Shown: positions 1 to 7,805 of the stretch, one piece after another
Layout of the letters: every line of letters starts with the position of its first letter
How positions within the stretch are numbered: the stretch's first letter is position 1
Source: Hymenobacter aquaticus
Lineage (GTDB): Bacteria > Bacteroidota > Bacteroidia > Cytophagales > Hymenobacteraceae
DNA length: 64,000 nt
Reading direction: 5' to 3'
NCBI RefSeq assembly: GCF_004765605.1
Contig: NZ_SRLC01000001.1
Location: 124,001 to 188,000 of the forward strand
Notes under the pieces: generated by a model
The model's input: the letters and a program-made list of their open reading frames with translations, nothing else
The model's database searches: none
What the model was told of the DNA's origin: nothing
Made by a program: the position numbers and the translations under genes

Positions 1-1002
1 GAAGTCGGGGGAGGAAGAGGGGACAGGCTGCAGCAGTTCGTTGAGCCGGGAGTAGAGCACATAGGTTTCAGTCGTCGTGGTACGGGCCAGGGCGGTGGGG
101 TATTGGGACAAGCCGGCAAAGGTGCCGGATAGCGTGGCCGTAGTCCAACCGTTGTTGCTCGTCAGGCGAAATACCTTTGCCTGACTGCCGCTCACCCCAC
201 AAAGTGTGGTAGCATCCATCAGCGTGAGGCCATCCACACCCGTCAGGTCCTGGCCGGTGACTACCGTCGTGAAGCCCACGGGATTGGTTAGCGGCACCTT
301 AAGTAAGCTGCCATCGTCAGTTTTGGCCACCAGCAGATAGCCGTCGGGGTGAAACACGATGCCATTGAGGCCAAATTTTTCGGCTGGGGCACCGAGCCGG
401 GCATCTTCCAAGAACACGGTGGCTTTGCCTTTATTGTCGACTTTATAGATAACCGGGGCGAAGCTGTCCGTCACGTAACAGTTGCCGGCAGCATCTACGG
501 CTACGTCGTTGGCAAAATGCTGGAGTAGGGGCCGTAGGCTACCCAAATCTACGTAGCTGATCTGCTTGCCCAAAGCATCAAAGGAAGCCAGCGCCGCCAG
601 CTTATCCTTGGTGGCCGCCGACGTTTTGGCCTTGTTATAACCTGGGTCGGAAATAGTGACCAGCAGGCGGTTGCCAACGGCGTCAATCTGCAGGCCGCAC
701 GAGGAGACGAGGCTGGTGTGGGTAATGAAAGGCTTATAGGTTGTCAACGACCCTACGCCTATTCGGCCGATGGTGCCCGTGGTGAGGGAACTCAGATAGA
801 ACAGCTTGCTATTCGTATCAAATTCCACGCTTTCCGGGTACAAGCTGGGTTGCCGGTAGGTAATCAGGTCAGGCGTTGGAGGGGGCACCGGCTTGTTAGG
901 CTCGGGCAGGCTGGTATCCACACAGGCCGATAAACCCAGTAGGCTTGCTAGCAGGCTACAAACTGGTATACTGCTTCTTCTGCGCGTAAAGTAATTGGGC
1001 AT
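1..1002 (-). CDS. SMP-30/gluconolactonase-like lipoprotein (3' end cut by window)
   Basis: The reading frame stays open from an ATG at 1002 down to position 1, so the C-terminus lies outside the window (334 codons seen). My translation starts with an Arg-rich segment, a hydrophobic stretch and a lipobox GLSAC, which points to a lipoprotein. The rest aligns almost residue for residue with the gene at 1194-2216, including FANDVAVDAAGNCYVTDSF and HPDGYLLVAKTDDGSL, typical of SMP-30/NHL-like beta-propellers. It lies 191 bp downstream of that paralogue on the same strand, so it looks like a tandem duplicate. The substrate is unknown; lactone hydrolysis is only the family's general association. Confidence 0.85.
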   Translation of the reverse strand, partial: MPNYFTRRRSSIPVCSLLASLLGLSACVDTSLPEPNKPVPPPTPDLITYRQPSLYPESVEFDTNSKLFYLSSLTTGTIGRIGVGSLTTYKPFITHTSLVSSCGLQIDAVGNRLLVTISDPGYNKAKTSAATKDKLAALASFDALGKQISYVDLGSLRPLLQHFANDVAVDAAGNCYVTDSFAPVIYKVDNKGKATVFLEDARLGAPAEKFGLNGIVFHPDGYLLVAKTDDGSLLKVPLTNPVGFTTVVTGQDLTGVDGLTLMDATTLCGVSGSQAKVFRLTSNNGWTTATLSGTFAGLSQYPTALARTTTTETYVLYSRLNELLQPVPSSSPDF

Positions 1003-1193
1003 AACAAGATTGAGGAGAGCTGTTTTGAAAAGAGTCGGTATTAGCAATGAAAATAGCAGACCCGCCACCCACTGCAGCGGTTGGCAGGCCTGGTGTGCGG
1101 TACGATTCTACAACACGCCGCCAGGCCTCGGTAGGAAGCAAGTAGGGATTCCTGCCGAGGCCGATTCGGGGCAAAGCAGACGTGCCGACGTAG

Positions 1194-2216
1194 TTAAAAC
1201 TTCAGCTTGGCAATGTTGAACTTGGTGGCCGCCGGCGTGGCGGGCGTTTGCAGCTCGTTGATGCGCGAATACAGCACGTAAGTTTCCGTGGCGCTGCGCC
1301 GGGCCAGGGTGGTGGGATATTCGGGCAGAGTGGCGAAGGTGCCGGCCACCGTTACGTCGCCCCAGCCATTGGCCGTGGTCAGGTTGTAGACTTTCGACTG
1401 GGAGTTGCAGGAGGCGTACAGCCGGCCGGCTTCTATTAGGGTCAGCCCGTCGATGCCCTTCAGATCCTGGCTGCTGCCGACTTTGGTGAAGGCCGTGGGG
1501 TTACTCAGCGGCACTTTGAACAGGCTGCCGTCATCCGTCTTGGCGACCAGCAAGTAGCCGTCGGGGTGCACCTCGATGCCGTTGAGGCCAAACTGCCCGG
1601 CCGGGGCACCCAGGCGGGCATCTTCCAGGAAAACCGAGGCCACGCCCGCCACGTCGACCTTATAGATGATGGGAGCGAAGCTGTCGGTGACGTACACGTT
1701 GCCGGCCTGGTCAACGGCCATATCGTTGGCGAAGTGGCTCAGGGCGGGCCGCAAGCTGCCCAGGTCGACGTAGCCCACGCGCTTGCCAAACCCGTCGTAG
1801 CTGGCCAGCGCCGCCAGCTTGCCCTTGGTGGCGGCCGTGGTTTTGTCCTTGTTGTAGCCGGGGTCGGAAACGGCCACCAGCAGGCGGTTGCGTTCCGCGT
1901 CGATGTGCAGGCCCACCGACGACACCAGGCTGGCGTCGGTAACGAACGGGGCGTAGGAGCCATCATCGGCCACCTGGCTGATGATGCCGGTGGTCAGGGA
2001 GCTCACCAGAAAGCGGCGGCCGTTGGTGTCGTAGTCGATGCCTTCCGGATACAGATTTTCCTTGGTGAAGGTCACCAGGTCGGCCCCGGGGGGAGGCGCC
2101 AGGGTAGGCTCTACGTCGTTGTTGAAGCAGGCCGAGAGGCTGACAGAGCCCACCAGCAGGCCCATCATCATCGTGAACTGGCGTGCGCCCCGTGGTTTTA
2201 AGCGAAAAGAAGTCAT
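1194..2216 (-). CDS. SMP-30/gluconolactonase-like lipoprotein
   Basis: 340 residues. The N-terminus has basic residues, a hydrophobic segment and the lipobox LSACF near residue 30, so it is probably a lipid-anchored envelope protein. The remainder reads as a beta-propeller with repeated blades (FANDMAVDQAGNVYVTDS, VHPDGYLLVAKTDDGSLF, GIDGLTLIEAGRLYAS), resembling SMP-30/gluconolactonase/LRE-like proteins. The upstream member of a tandem pair with 1-1002; the two differ mainly near the N-terminus. Start at 2216 is used; an internal Met at residue 16 is possible. Family call is firm, enzymatic role unknown. Confidence 0.85.
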   Translation of the reverse strand: MTSFRLKPRGARQFTMMMGLLVGSVSLSACFNNDVEPTLAPPPGADLVTFTKENLYPEGIDYDTNGRRFLVSSLTTGIISQVADDGSYAPFVTDASLVSSVGLHIDAERNRLLVAVSDPGYNKDKTTAATKGKLAALASYDGFGKRVGYVDLGSLRPALSHFANDMAVDQAGNVYVTDSFAPIIYKVDVAGVASVFLEDARLGAPAGQFGLNGIEVHPDGYLLVAKTDDGSLFKVPLSNPTAFTKVGSSQDLKGIDGLTLIEAGRLYASCNSQSKVYNLTTANGWGDVTVAGTFATLPEYPTTLARRSATETYVLYSRINELQTPATPAATKFNIAKLKF

Positions 2217-2425
2217 GCGAAGAACAGCGTAAAAGCAGAAAATAATCTTGAAACGTGCGGGCCCCCACCGGGACCAGGCCGCCGGACGAAGCTTTGCTTA
2301 CAGATAAGAGCCGTTGGGGGCCGGAAAAAGTTGCCTGGCGCACAAGATTAGTAGAATTGTCGCAGATGCCGGGCCGCCCGCAGCCCGCAAAACGAACAAG
2401 CCCCGCGTTTTGGTGTTTGCAGCCT

Positions 2426-2608
2426 ATGCCTCGTCCTTCCTCATCGGTGCCCGCCAAGCTGGTCAAAGGGAATCTGCCCACCAAAGTCTGCGCCGTGTGT
2501 GGCCGGCCGTTTGAGTATCGCAAAAAATGGCGCAACTGCTGGGATGAGGTAAAGTACTGCGGCGAGAAGTGCCAGCGCCATAAGGCCGGCCGGCCGGCGC
2601 CGCAGTAG
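2426..2608 (+). CDS. DUF2256 small zinc-ribbon-like protein
   Basis: 60 residues from the ATG at 2426; the open frame extends further upstream but only this part has a conserved appearance. It carries CAVCGRPFEYRKKWRNCW followed by YCGEKCQRHK, the cysteine pattern of DUF2256 proteins (two CxxC-type pairs, probably one zinc site). Function of the family is unknown; it is often found next to cryptochrome or photolyase-related genes, which are not seen here. It is a single gene, with the Tat-type amidase starting about 90 bp later on the same strand. Confidence 0.8.
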   Translation: MPRPSSSVPAKLVKGNLPTKVCAVCGRPFEYRKKWRNCWDEVKYCGEKCQRHKAGRPAPQ

Positions 2609-2699
2609 CGAAGCGCCGCTCTCATTCCTGGCTCTACCCCCGCCGCGCGCCTGGCGCCGTAGGGCCGCGCTGCGTATCTTGACCCGCAAAACCACCCGC

Positions 2700-4337
2700 A
2701 TGAACCGACGCTTTTTCCTGCGTACCAGCAGCCTGGCCGGCGTGGCCCTGTCTACCTGGACGCTCAGCAGCTGCACCACCGAATCGAAGGACACGCCCGC
2801 GGCCCTGGCCGTGGACCCCGAACAGGCGGCGGCTACGCCCAGCTTTGAGCTCAGCGAGGCCACCATTACGGACCTGCAGGCCAAGCTCCAACGCGGGGAA
2901 TACACGGCCCGCCGGCTGACGGAGCTGTATTTGCAGCGCATCGAGGCCCTCGACCGGAATGGGCCCCGCCTGCGCGCTGTCATCGAGGTGAACCCCGAGG
3001 CCCTGCAGCTGGCCGACGCCCTGGACCAGGAGCGCAAAAACGGCAAGGTGCGCGGCCCCCTGCACGGCATTCCGGTGCTCATCAAGGACAACATCGACAC
3101 CGCCGACCAGCTGCAAACCACCGCCGGCGCCCTGGCGTTGGCCGGCCACAAGGCCAAGCAGGACGCCTTCATCGTGCAGCGGCTGCGGGCGGCCGGGGCC
3201 GTGCTGCTGGGCAAAACCAACCTGAGCGAGTGGGCCAATTTCCGCTCGACGCGCAGCACCAGCGGCTGGAGCAGCCGGGGCGGCCAGACCAAAAACCCCT
3301 ACATCCTGGACCGGACGCCCAGCGGCTCCAGCTCGGGCTCGGGCGTGGCCGTTGCCGCCAACCTCTGCGCCGTGGCCATCGGCACCGAAACCGACGGCTC
3401 GGTGGTGTCGCCGGCCTCGTGCTCGGGCATCGTGGGCATCAAGCCCACCGTGGGCCTGCTCAGCCGCGCGGGCATCATCCCGATTTCGGCTACCCAGGAC
3501 ACGGCCGGCCCCATGGCCCGCACCGTGCGCGACGCGGCCCTGCTGCTCACGGCCCTCACCGGCGTGGACGCCAACGACGACGTAACCCGGGAAAGCGCCG
3601 GCAAAGCCGCGGCCGACTACACCGTTTTTCTGCAGACCGACGGGCTGCAAGGGAAGCGGCTGGGCGTGGAGAAAAACCACCTAAAAGGCAATTCCGACGC
3701 TATTCCGCTGCTACAGGCCGCTTTGGCGGAACTCAAAGCCCAGGGCGCCACCATCGTGGAAGTGGAGCTGGAAAAGCATATCGACCCGCTCGGCGAGGCC
3801 GAGTACGACGTGCTGCTCTACGAGTTCAAGGACGGGGTGAACAAGTACCTGAGTACGGCCGGGGCCGCGGTGAAAACCGTAGCCGACGTCATGGCCTTCA
3901 ACCTGAAAAACAAGGCCCAGGCCATGCCGTTTTTCCAACAGGAAATTCTGGAAGCGGCCGAAAAAACCGACGGCCTGAGCAGCCCGAAATACCAGGCGGC
4001 GCTGAAAAAAAGCCACGGTGGCGCCCGCCAGGCCCTCGACGCCGTGCTGCGCGACAACCGCCTCGACGCCCTCGTGGCCATTACCAACAGCCCCGCACCC
4101 TGCCTCGACCTGATCAACGGTGACTCCTGGAAAGGACCGGGCTTTTCCTCCCCGGCGGCCATGGCCGGCTACCCGCACATCACCGTGCCCATGGGGCAGG
4201 CCCACGGCTTGCCGGTCGGGCTGTCATTCGTGGGCGGGGCCTACCAGGAAGGCCCCCTGCTGACGCTGGCCTACGCCTACGAGCAGGCGTCGAAGAAGCG
4301 GACAGCGCCGCAGTTCGGGGCTCCGTTTGTGGGCTAA
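2700..4337 (+). CDS. Exported amidase (amidase signature family)
   Basis: 545 residues from the ATG at 2700, chosen because it begins the export signal MNRRFFLRTSSLAG with a twin-arginine-like motif, followed by a lipobox-like LSSC. Amidase-signature hallmarks are visible: GIPVLIKDNID (catalytic Lys near residue 127), a Ser/Gly-rich GSSSGSG near 210 and DGSVVSPASCSGIVGIKP near 231-247, giving the Ser-cisSer-Lys triad. The family hydrolyses amides (glutamyl-tRNA amidotransferase A relatives); a stand-alone exported copy suggests use of peptide or other amides outside the cytoplasm. It is not GatA, as there is no gatB/gatC nearby and it is exported. Confidence 0.9.
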   Translation: MNRRFFLRTSSLAGVALSTWTLSSCTTESKDTPAALAVDPEQAAATPSFELSEATITDLQAKLQRGEYTARRLTELYLQRIEALDRNGPRLRAVIEVNPEALQLADALDQERKNGKVRGPLHGIPVLIKDNIDTADQLQTTAGALALAGHKAKQDAFIVQRLRAAGAVLLGKTNLSEWANFRSTRSTSGWSSRGGQTKNPYILDRTPSGSSSGSGVAVAANLCAVAIGTETDGSVVSPASCSGIVGIKPTVGLLSRAGIIPISATQDTAGPMARTVRDAALLLTALTGVDANDDVTRESAGKAAADYTVFLQTDGLQGKRLGVEKNHLKGNSDAIPLLQAALAELKAQGATIVEVELEKHIDPLGEAEYDVLLYEFKDGVNKYLSTAGAAVKTVADVMAFNLKNKAQAMPFFQQEILEAAEKTDGLSSPKYQAALKKSHGGARQALDAVLRDNRLDALVAITNSPAPCLDLINGDSWKGPGFSSPAAMAGYPHITVPMGQAHGLPVGLSFVGGAYQEGPLLTLAYAYEQASKKRTAPQFGAPFVG

Positions 4338-4351
4338 GCGGTTGGTAAGCG

Positions 4352-4750
4352 TCAGGGCACTAGGTGCGCGACCTGCGGCCAGGCCACGGCGGCATGCGTC
4401 AGGGCTATGGTGAACAGAAAGGTCAGTAGGCCAACCAGGGCGAAAAACCAGCCTGGTTTGTAGGATTCGATAAGCCTGATTTTGAACAGGCCGTATGCCA
4501 CGCCCACGGCCAGCAGAAAAGCCGACCCGCCGCACACTACGGACCCCCAATTGCTGCCCAGAAAACCCCGGGGCGTTAGCACGAGCAGCAGCACCAGGAG
4601 CGCCAGCAAAAGCACACTGCCGCAAATTACCAGCAGCAGTACGTACCCGACCAACCGGGCCGGCGTCGTGGGGCGTTTGGTTGGTTTGGAAGGCGAGTCA
4701 GCTAGCAGTAACAGGTTGCTAAGCACGTCCAGTGCGTCAAGAAAATCCAT
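4352..4750 (-). CDS. Small hypothetical membrane protein, three predicted TM segments
   Basis: 132 residues. After a short N-terminal region with SPSKPTKRPTTPAR come three strongly hydrophobic segments (about residues 34-58, 72-90 and 98-118). I do not recognise a family. Converges with the amidase, whose stop is 14 bp away. The hydrophobic pattern and GC-rich codon use support a real gene, but function cannot be assigned. Confidence 0.6.
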   Translation of the reverse strand: MDFLDALDVLSNLLLLADSPSKPTKRPTTPARLVGYVLLLVICGSVLLLALLVLLLVLTPRGFLGSNWGSVVCGGSAFLLAVGVAYGLFKIRLIESYKPGWFFALVGLLTFLFTIALTHAAVAWPQVAHLVP

Positions 4751-4836
4751 TGCCTGCTGAATATCAGTATTCTATAACGGCAACCAACAACGGTTGGAGC
4801 GGCGCAAGATAAGCAGCCTGGCGTTGAACCAGGAGC

Positions 4837-5544
4837 TTACGAAACCAGCATTTCCCCAATCAGGCGGTTGAGCAGGGTCGTGAGCTGGGCGGCCTCCTGG
4901 TGAATTGCCGGCGTGCCAACGGGGTTGCCGGCAATGTCGACGGCCGCGCCGGTGCTGCCAATTTCGGCCAGCATCGTCAGGCTGTGCACCAGGGAGGGTA
5001 CCGTCAGGTGGGGCTGCGTTGCCGCGGCCAGCGGCGGGTTGCCCAGGCGGCGCAGCTCCAGCAGCAGCATCACCGTGGTAGCCAGTTGCCGGAGCAGCTC
5101 CTGCTCGTCGGGGGAAAAAGTGCGGGCCTGGTGGTCGATAACGCAGAGGGAACCGATGTTGAAGCCGTCGGGCGTTTGCAGCGGATGGCCGGCGTAGAAC
5201 TCCAGGCGCAGGGCCTGCAGCAGGGTGGGCTCCGTCAGGGCGCAGGGGTTGGTGCCCAGACTTTCGAACACGGTAGCCTGGTTGTGCAGCACGGCCACCG
5301 AGCACAGGCTTTCGGAGCGCCGCACCCGCCCGGCGTCGGGCAGGCCAAAGTTGGCTTTAAACCACACGCTCTCGGCTTCTACCAGCGACACCAGGGCAAT
5401 GGGGGCCCGGAACAGCTTGGCCGTGAGGGCCGCCAAATCGTCGAAGAGGCTTTCCGGGGCCGTGCCCACAATTTGGTAGCGACTCAGCGCCAATAGTCGA
5501 TCCTCTTCGTTGCCGGGAATCAAGGATGAGGGCGAAAGAGGCAT
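4837..5544 (-). CDS. GAF-domain sensor-like protein
   Basis: 235 residues with a GAF-type domain at about 20-165: DDLAALTAKLFRAPIALVSL, VWFKANFGLPDAG, RSESLCSVAVL and FYAGHPLQTPDGFNIGSLCV followed by VIDHQARTFSPDEQELL. This pattern is typical of GAF domains seen at the front of histidine kinases or cyclases, but no output domain follows, only a helical tail. It may be a small-molecule sensor acting with a partner, or a stand-alone remnant. Upstream is AT-rich DNA with no gene on this strand. Confidence 0.8.
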   Translation of the reverse strand: MPLSPSSLIPGNEEDRLLALSRYQIVGTAPESLFDDLAALTAKLFRAPIALVSLVEAESVWFKANFGLPDAGRVRRSESLCSVAVLHNQATVFESLGTNPCALTEPTLLQALRLEFYAGHPLQTPDGFNIGSLCVIDHQARTFSPDEQELLRQLATTVMLLLELRRLGNPPLAAATQPHLTVPSLVHSLTMLAEIGSTGAAVDIAGNPVGTPAIHQEAAQLTTLLNRLIGEMLVS

Positions 5545-5695
5545 GAAAAACTACGTGGGAAGGATGCGTGTTTCTACGGATAGAAAAATTATTAGATGAA
5601 TAGGATTTGTTGAATGTTTTGTGAATGGGCTGGGGCAACAGCTCTAGATGACGGTTGCTTTTCCTTACCAGCATGGCACCTATTCCTAGCTCTCC

Positions 5696-5851
5696 CTACT
5701 CGGCGAAGACGGCCGCTACCACCTGCGCGGCGAGTTCTACACGCCCGGCGCTATTCCGATGGCCACGCTGCCGGAGTTGCAACTGGAGTGGGCGGAGGTG
5801 TTTGAGGGGGTAGGTGCCTTTAAAAATAGTATCATCCACCTTACAGTGTAA
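5696..5851 (+). pseudogene. C-terminal remnant of a Uma2-like protein (tentative)
   Basis: A 51-codon frame reads LLGEDGRYHLRGEF then YTPGAIPMATLPELQLEW and ends in TAA at 5849. This resembles the C-terminal end of Uma2-family (PD-(D/E)XK-like) proteins, which close with a GRY..G.Y..G.I..LPGL.L.W..VF pattern. No start codon or N-terminal domain is present, and the codon use is GC-rich like the chromosome rather than AT-rich like the next gene. I infer a gene truncated by whatever brought in the AT-rich neighbour. Family call from memory of the pattern only. Confidence 0.35.
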
Positions 5852-5869
5852 GGTGGATGATACTATTTT
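5823..5869. terminator. Long perfect palindrome, bidirectional terminator
   Basis: A 23-bp perfect inverted repeat (5823-5845 and 5847-5869) with a one-base centre, A-rich on the left and T-rich on the right. The stop codon of the AT-rich ATPase gene (minus strand, 5868-5870) overlaps the right arm. Suits a bidirectional intrinsic terminator. Confidence 0.75.
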
Positions 5870-7700
5870 ACTTCTGTTCCTTGGATCGTAAGCTGCTTAA
5901 CATTTCAACTATTTCACTTGGTATATCCTCTAATTCTAGACTTGCAAGTATTTCTGCATAAGATATTTGTACTTTAAGGTCATTGTTGATCCAGTGCATT
6001 ATCCCCTTCATTGTTTCTTTACCCATTCCATTTATGATTAGGCTTTCGAAAGTGCCATCAGCTTCATATAGTTCACATATTTTTTTTGCTTCGCTTCTAG
6101 CTAATTCAGGATTTCTGTATTCTTGTTTTCCCATAAGTTGAGCTGATTTGTAAATGTTTTCCTCTAGAGTTCCTTCAAAGTTATATTTTCTAAGTGTTAT
6201 CGTCTCCTTTAACAAAGATAGTATTTTATCTTTTATGGCTTCAATAGATGTTAAATGAATTATTTCCTTTTTTTTATTAATTGCTCTGAATAATAATTTT
6301 GGATTTAGCAGATAATTTTCTATTTCATATCTTTTTAGTACATATAAATTTACATTTTTTCTGTGTCCGAAATTTATTAAATTACTGCTCCATTCATCAG
6401 ATAGTCCATCTCTGTCTCTTATAAATGTAATATTAATATCTTTGTCTAAAAATTTGTTAAAAATGTCATTGAGAAAAAAAGGAGATTTATCATCCTTTCC
6501 TCTGCCTTTTAGTATTGGAATTGTATTCGCTCCGGTTAAGCTGCCAATGCTTGCTATTTTGTCAAAAGCTTCTAATATAGATGTGTTTGCATCCTCCAAA
6601 AACAAAAGTTGTCCACTTATTACAGATTTGCCCAAATCATAAGAATCTATTCTTCCTGCTATTTCATTTTCTACATCTTCAGAATTTGCTAACGCTTTGT
6701 TTATTTTATTTAAAGATGATACTGGAATAACTTCAGTTGGCTCTGAAGCTCGAATTATGGAAGTAGAATGAGTTGATATTATTATTTGAATACCCAATTC
6801 CTTCTGTATGTCACGTAAGGTTTTTGCCAATGAAGTTTGAAGATTGGGATGTAGATGCGCGTCGGGTTCATCCAATAGTACTATATCACAATCTATTGGG
6901 CAGAAGCGATAAATAGGTGTAAGTATTTGTAAAATTTGCATGAATCCACTTCCCGAAGACATGAAATCCAAAGAAAGTTTTTCTTTGTCACATTGTTCAG
7001 TGTAATGTGCAAGAATATTCAAGTCCTCTCTCTCATTAAATTCTACTTTTTCTAATTCGAAGTTAAAGTCATTCTTAAGTCTTGTTGCTAGTTTTTGATA
7101 TGCATCAGGTGTATTTTGTTTTGTATCTAGTACTAAATTTCTGATGATTGTGCTTACATCGCCTGTTCTCATTCTATCTTGAATAGCTAGAGGAAATACC
7201 CTTTCCTCGCTTGCTCTTAGGCCAATAAATCCCGATATAAATAATGGAGCTTTATTATGTAGATTTGGATTATTTTTTAATTCAGAGGCAGTGGAGACAC
7301 ATTTTAAATTGAATGTTCCAAATAAAGCTCTTATTTTTAATTTATAAATGTTTTTATTTTCATCTGTTAATTCAATAGCGGCTCCTTGGTTAATTGATTT
7401 AGTATTCCTTTGTGTGTTCTCACCGCGAGAGAGCTTTGCATAGAATAATTCTCTGTAATCTGAGAAGCTTATGCCTGGTAGGTTTGTCATGCCTACGCCT
7501 CTTTTTTTGACTTTTATATTTCCATTTGCGTCGTTGCTGACGAATTCGTTCTTGAATAGAGTATTTAAAGATAAGTTGATAGCCTGCATAACTGTTGTCT
7601 TTCCTGAGCTGTTTTCTCCCATGAGTATAGTGAACGGGGCCAATTCTACTTCGATGTCTTTAAATTTTTTGAATCGCTGTATTTTGATTTTGTGTAGCAT
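5868..7700 (-). CDS. AAA/ABC-type ATPase with TOPRIM-like C-terminus (OLD-family nuclease candidate)
   Basis: 610 residues from the ATG at 7700 (the open frame runs on upstream only as antisense of the ABC-F gene). N-terminal RecF/SMC-type ATPase: Walker A GENSSGKTT at 28-36, signature-like MSSGSGFMQIL, Walker B DIVLLDEPDAHLHP near 275 and QIIISTHSTS after it. The C-terminal part shows LLFLEDANTS near 368 and ITFIRDRDG near 429, the acidic spacing of an OLD-type TOPRIM nuclease domain. Such ATPase-TOPRIM proteins include phage-defence genes. Base composition is strikingly AT-rich against its neighbours, indicating recent transfer. A defence role is inference; the ATPase is certain. Confidence 0.85.
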   Translation of the reverse strand: MLHKIKIQRFKKFKDIEVELAPFTILMGENSSGKTTVMQAINLSLNTLFKNEFVSNDANGNIKVKKRGVGMTNLPGISFSDYRELFYAKLSRGENTQRNTKSINQGAAIELTDENKNIYKLKIRALFGTFNLKCVSTASELKNNPNLHNKAPLFISGFIGLRASEERVFPLAIQDRMRTGDVSTIIRNLVLDTKQNTPDAYQKLATRLKNDFNFELEKVEFNEREDLNILAHYTEQCDKEKLSLDFMSSGSGFMQILQILTPIYRFCPIDCDIVLLDEPDAHLHPNLQTSLAKTLRDIQKELGIQIIISTHSTSIIRASEPTEVIPVSSLNKINKALANSEDVENEIAGRIDSYDLGKSVISGQLLFLEDANTSILEAFDKIASIGSLTGANTIPILKGRGKDDKSPFFLNDIFNKFLDKDINITFIRDRDGLSDEWSSNLINFGHRKNVNLYVLKRYEIENYLLNPKLLFRAINKKKEIIHLTSIEAIKDKILSLLKETITLRKYNFEGTLEENIYKSAQLMGKQEYRNPELARSEAKKICELYEADGTFESLIINGMGKETMKGIMHWINNDLKVQISYAEILASLELEDIPSEIVEMLSSLRSKEQK

Positions 7701-7773
7701 TAGTGCTAAGATTAGTTGTTTGAGAAGATTGAGAAAAGTAAATAAAAGCCTACTTAGTGAGTATTCCAACCTG

Positions 7774-7781
7774 TATCTTTG
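7774..7781 (+). promoter_or_regulatory. Bacteroidota -7 box (TATCTTTG) for the ABC-F gene
   Basis: TATCTTTG matches TAnnTTTG exactly and lies 24 bp before the ATG at 7806. It also supports that start over the upstream in-frame Met at 7779, which lies inside the box region. Confidence 0.6.
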
Positions 7782-7805
7782 CGGCTTCATACCCCGCAAA
7801 GTAGG

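Noticed and set aside
1003..1193. 72-codon frame between the two SMP-30-like genes
   Set aside because: No conserved content and poor start; the region is the spacer of the tandem pair.
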